Shown here piece after piece: positions 50,738 to 51,476 of a stretch of DNA of 51,476 bases. This DNA comes from Clostridium sp. (lineage in GTDB: Bacteria > Bacillota > Clostridia > Lachnospirales > Lachnospiraceae): positions 1 to 51,476 of the forward strand of contig JAMPFU010000018.1 of assembly GCA_023664385.1 (NCBI GenBank). The letters are read 5' to 3'. Every line of letters begins with the position of its first letter. The stretch's first letter is position 1. The position numbers and the translations under genes were made by a program. The notes below the pieces were generated by a model that was not told the origin of the DNA, ran no database searches, and worked only from the letters and a program-made list of their open reading frames with translations.

Positions 50738-51476
50738 ATGAATACGTTACTTGGCTTAGAAGCATATTGTGCCCTTTTTGCATTATCTTGCATGGTCTGT
50801 CCTTTTCTTACTTACTATTGCATATTTCGGTTAAATATAAGCAAACTGCAAAATATTATTTTTATGGTAGTCAGCTATGCCATTTATTTTTTATTGCAAT
50901 ATTTACCATATAAATTTAATTCATCCCTCGTTTATCTTGCTGTATCGGTAATGGATGCAGTCTATGCCTTGTTTATTATAAAAAATATTGTGGAGCACGA
51001 ATCGGTTTTAGCCGAATTTTTTTCCCTGCTTGTCATCAACCGACTAATATCAACCATATATGCTTATTCATGTGCTCTCATACTTCCTGAAAAAGCATCT
51101 ATATTTTGGAGCTTTAAGTATGAGAAGGGCAGCGTTTCCGTATTTGATATGGCGTGCTTTCTTTTACTTTATATAATTCTTACGGTTTTATACTGGCTTC
51201 CGGCACGCTTCTTAAAACGTATGCTAGATAAACTGTTTTCCTACATACGACATATAGGCTTAGATTATATGATTACTGTCATAACAGTTGTCACATGTGG
51301 CATTGTAGCTGTTTCAATGCGAAAAAACCACTTAGGAAACTTTGATTATATCACGCCCTTGCTGGCATGTATCATTGCAGTTTCATTTATTGTATTAATC
51401 TATCTGTACATTAAGAGGCTCACCTACAAACTGGAATTAAAACAGCTTCAAAACAAGTGTGCGCTTACCGAAAAAC
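50738..51476 (+). CDS. AgrC-like multi-span histidine kinase, cut by the window end
   Basis: The frame opens at ATG 50738 (AGGAG upstream) and stays open to the last base, 246 codons. It has six or seven transmembrane segments (for example LEAYCALFALSCMVCPFL, IIFMVVSYAIYFLLQYL, YMITVITVVTCGIVAV), followed by RLTYKLELKQLQNKCALTEK, the start of a coiled dimerisation helix. This matches the sensor half of AgrC-type kinases; the kinase half lies beyond the window. No AgrD/AgrB pheromone gene is visible in the window. Confidence 0.85.
   Translation, partial: MNTLLGLEAYCALFALSCMVCPFLTYYCIFRLNISKLQNIIFMVVSYAIYFLLQYLPYKFNSSLVYLAVSVMDAVYALFIIKNIVEHESVLAEFFSLLVINRLISTIYAYSCALILPEKASIFWSFKYEKGSVSVFDMACFLLLYIILTVLYWLPARFLKRMLDKLFSYIRHIGLDYMITVITVVTCGIVAVSMRKNHLGNFDYITPLLACIIAVSFIVLIYLYIKRLTYKLELKQLQNKCALTEK

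Overview
The window looks like chromosome of a low-GC, non-model Firmicute, most likely a gut-type Lachnospiraceae (Clostridia). Grounds: AT-rich intergenic DNA, strong AGGAGG ribosome binding sites with TTG/GTG starts, the rpmG-secE-nusG-rplK-rplA order, an SPKTG-type sorting signal, and many WXG100, LytTR and toxin-antitoxin genes. Genus is not assigned.

Layout. 1-357: the 3' part of tRNA-Gln(CTG), a terminator, a dispersed hairpin repeat and tRNA-Arg(ACG). 358-2055: an ECF-type sigma factor fused to a membrane anchor and a large outside domain. 2337-10732 (minus strand): a compact type II fatty-acid/polyketide-like biosynthetic operon with two carrier proteins, one polypeptide that fuses a ketosynthase to a chain-length-factor-like partner, ketoreductase, dehydratase, phosphopantetheinyl transferase, PlsC-type acyltransferase, Fe-S flavoprotein, a papain-fold/BtrH-like protein and a TetR regulator. 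11087-13378: ribosomal/transcription operon rpmG-secE-nusG-rplK-rplA with two L1-type mRNA sites. 13744-16893: an orphan FliD-like protein, a PD-(D/E)XK 'Rpn/transposase' gene and a duplicated FliD 3' fragment. 16953-21666: pseudouridine synthase, ABC exporter, DUF3021 membrane protein, LytTR regulator, LemA and a small HTH protein. 22029-23507: DUF1846 protein.

23659-41913 (minus strand) is the most striking region: a WXG100/EssC (type VII-like) export locus built around phospho-signalling. In transcription order it encodes two PP2C phosphatases, an FHA protein, a membrane Ser/Thr kinase with an outside solute-binding-protein-like domain, a membrane Ser/Thr kinase with five PASTA repeats and an aromatic-rich tail, an FHA-EssC ATPase, a YukD-like ubiquitin-fold protein, five WXG100 proteins, a 402-residue candidate substrate, a TPR protein and possibly a lipoprotein. 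No EsaA, EssA or EssB is visible. The arrangement suggests that export is switched by phosphorylation in response to outside ligands or cell-wall fragments.

42-51.5 kb is an accessory island of toxin and mobile debris (polyvalent-protein fragment, SymE-like remnant, LRR remnant, BrnT-BrnA, a type I toxin-like locus, RelB with a truncated YoeB) around a 1295-residue sortase-anchored LRR protein. The LRR gene and the export operon share a 61-bp upstream element (55/61 identical by eye) that abuts the predicted -35 box of both, which suggests co-regulation. The window ends inside an agr/LytTR-like two-component locus.

All calls are from reading the sequence and its translations; no database search was run.
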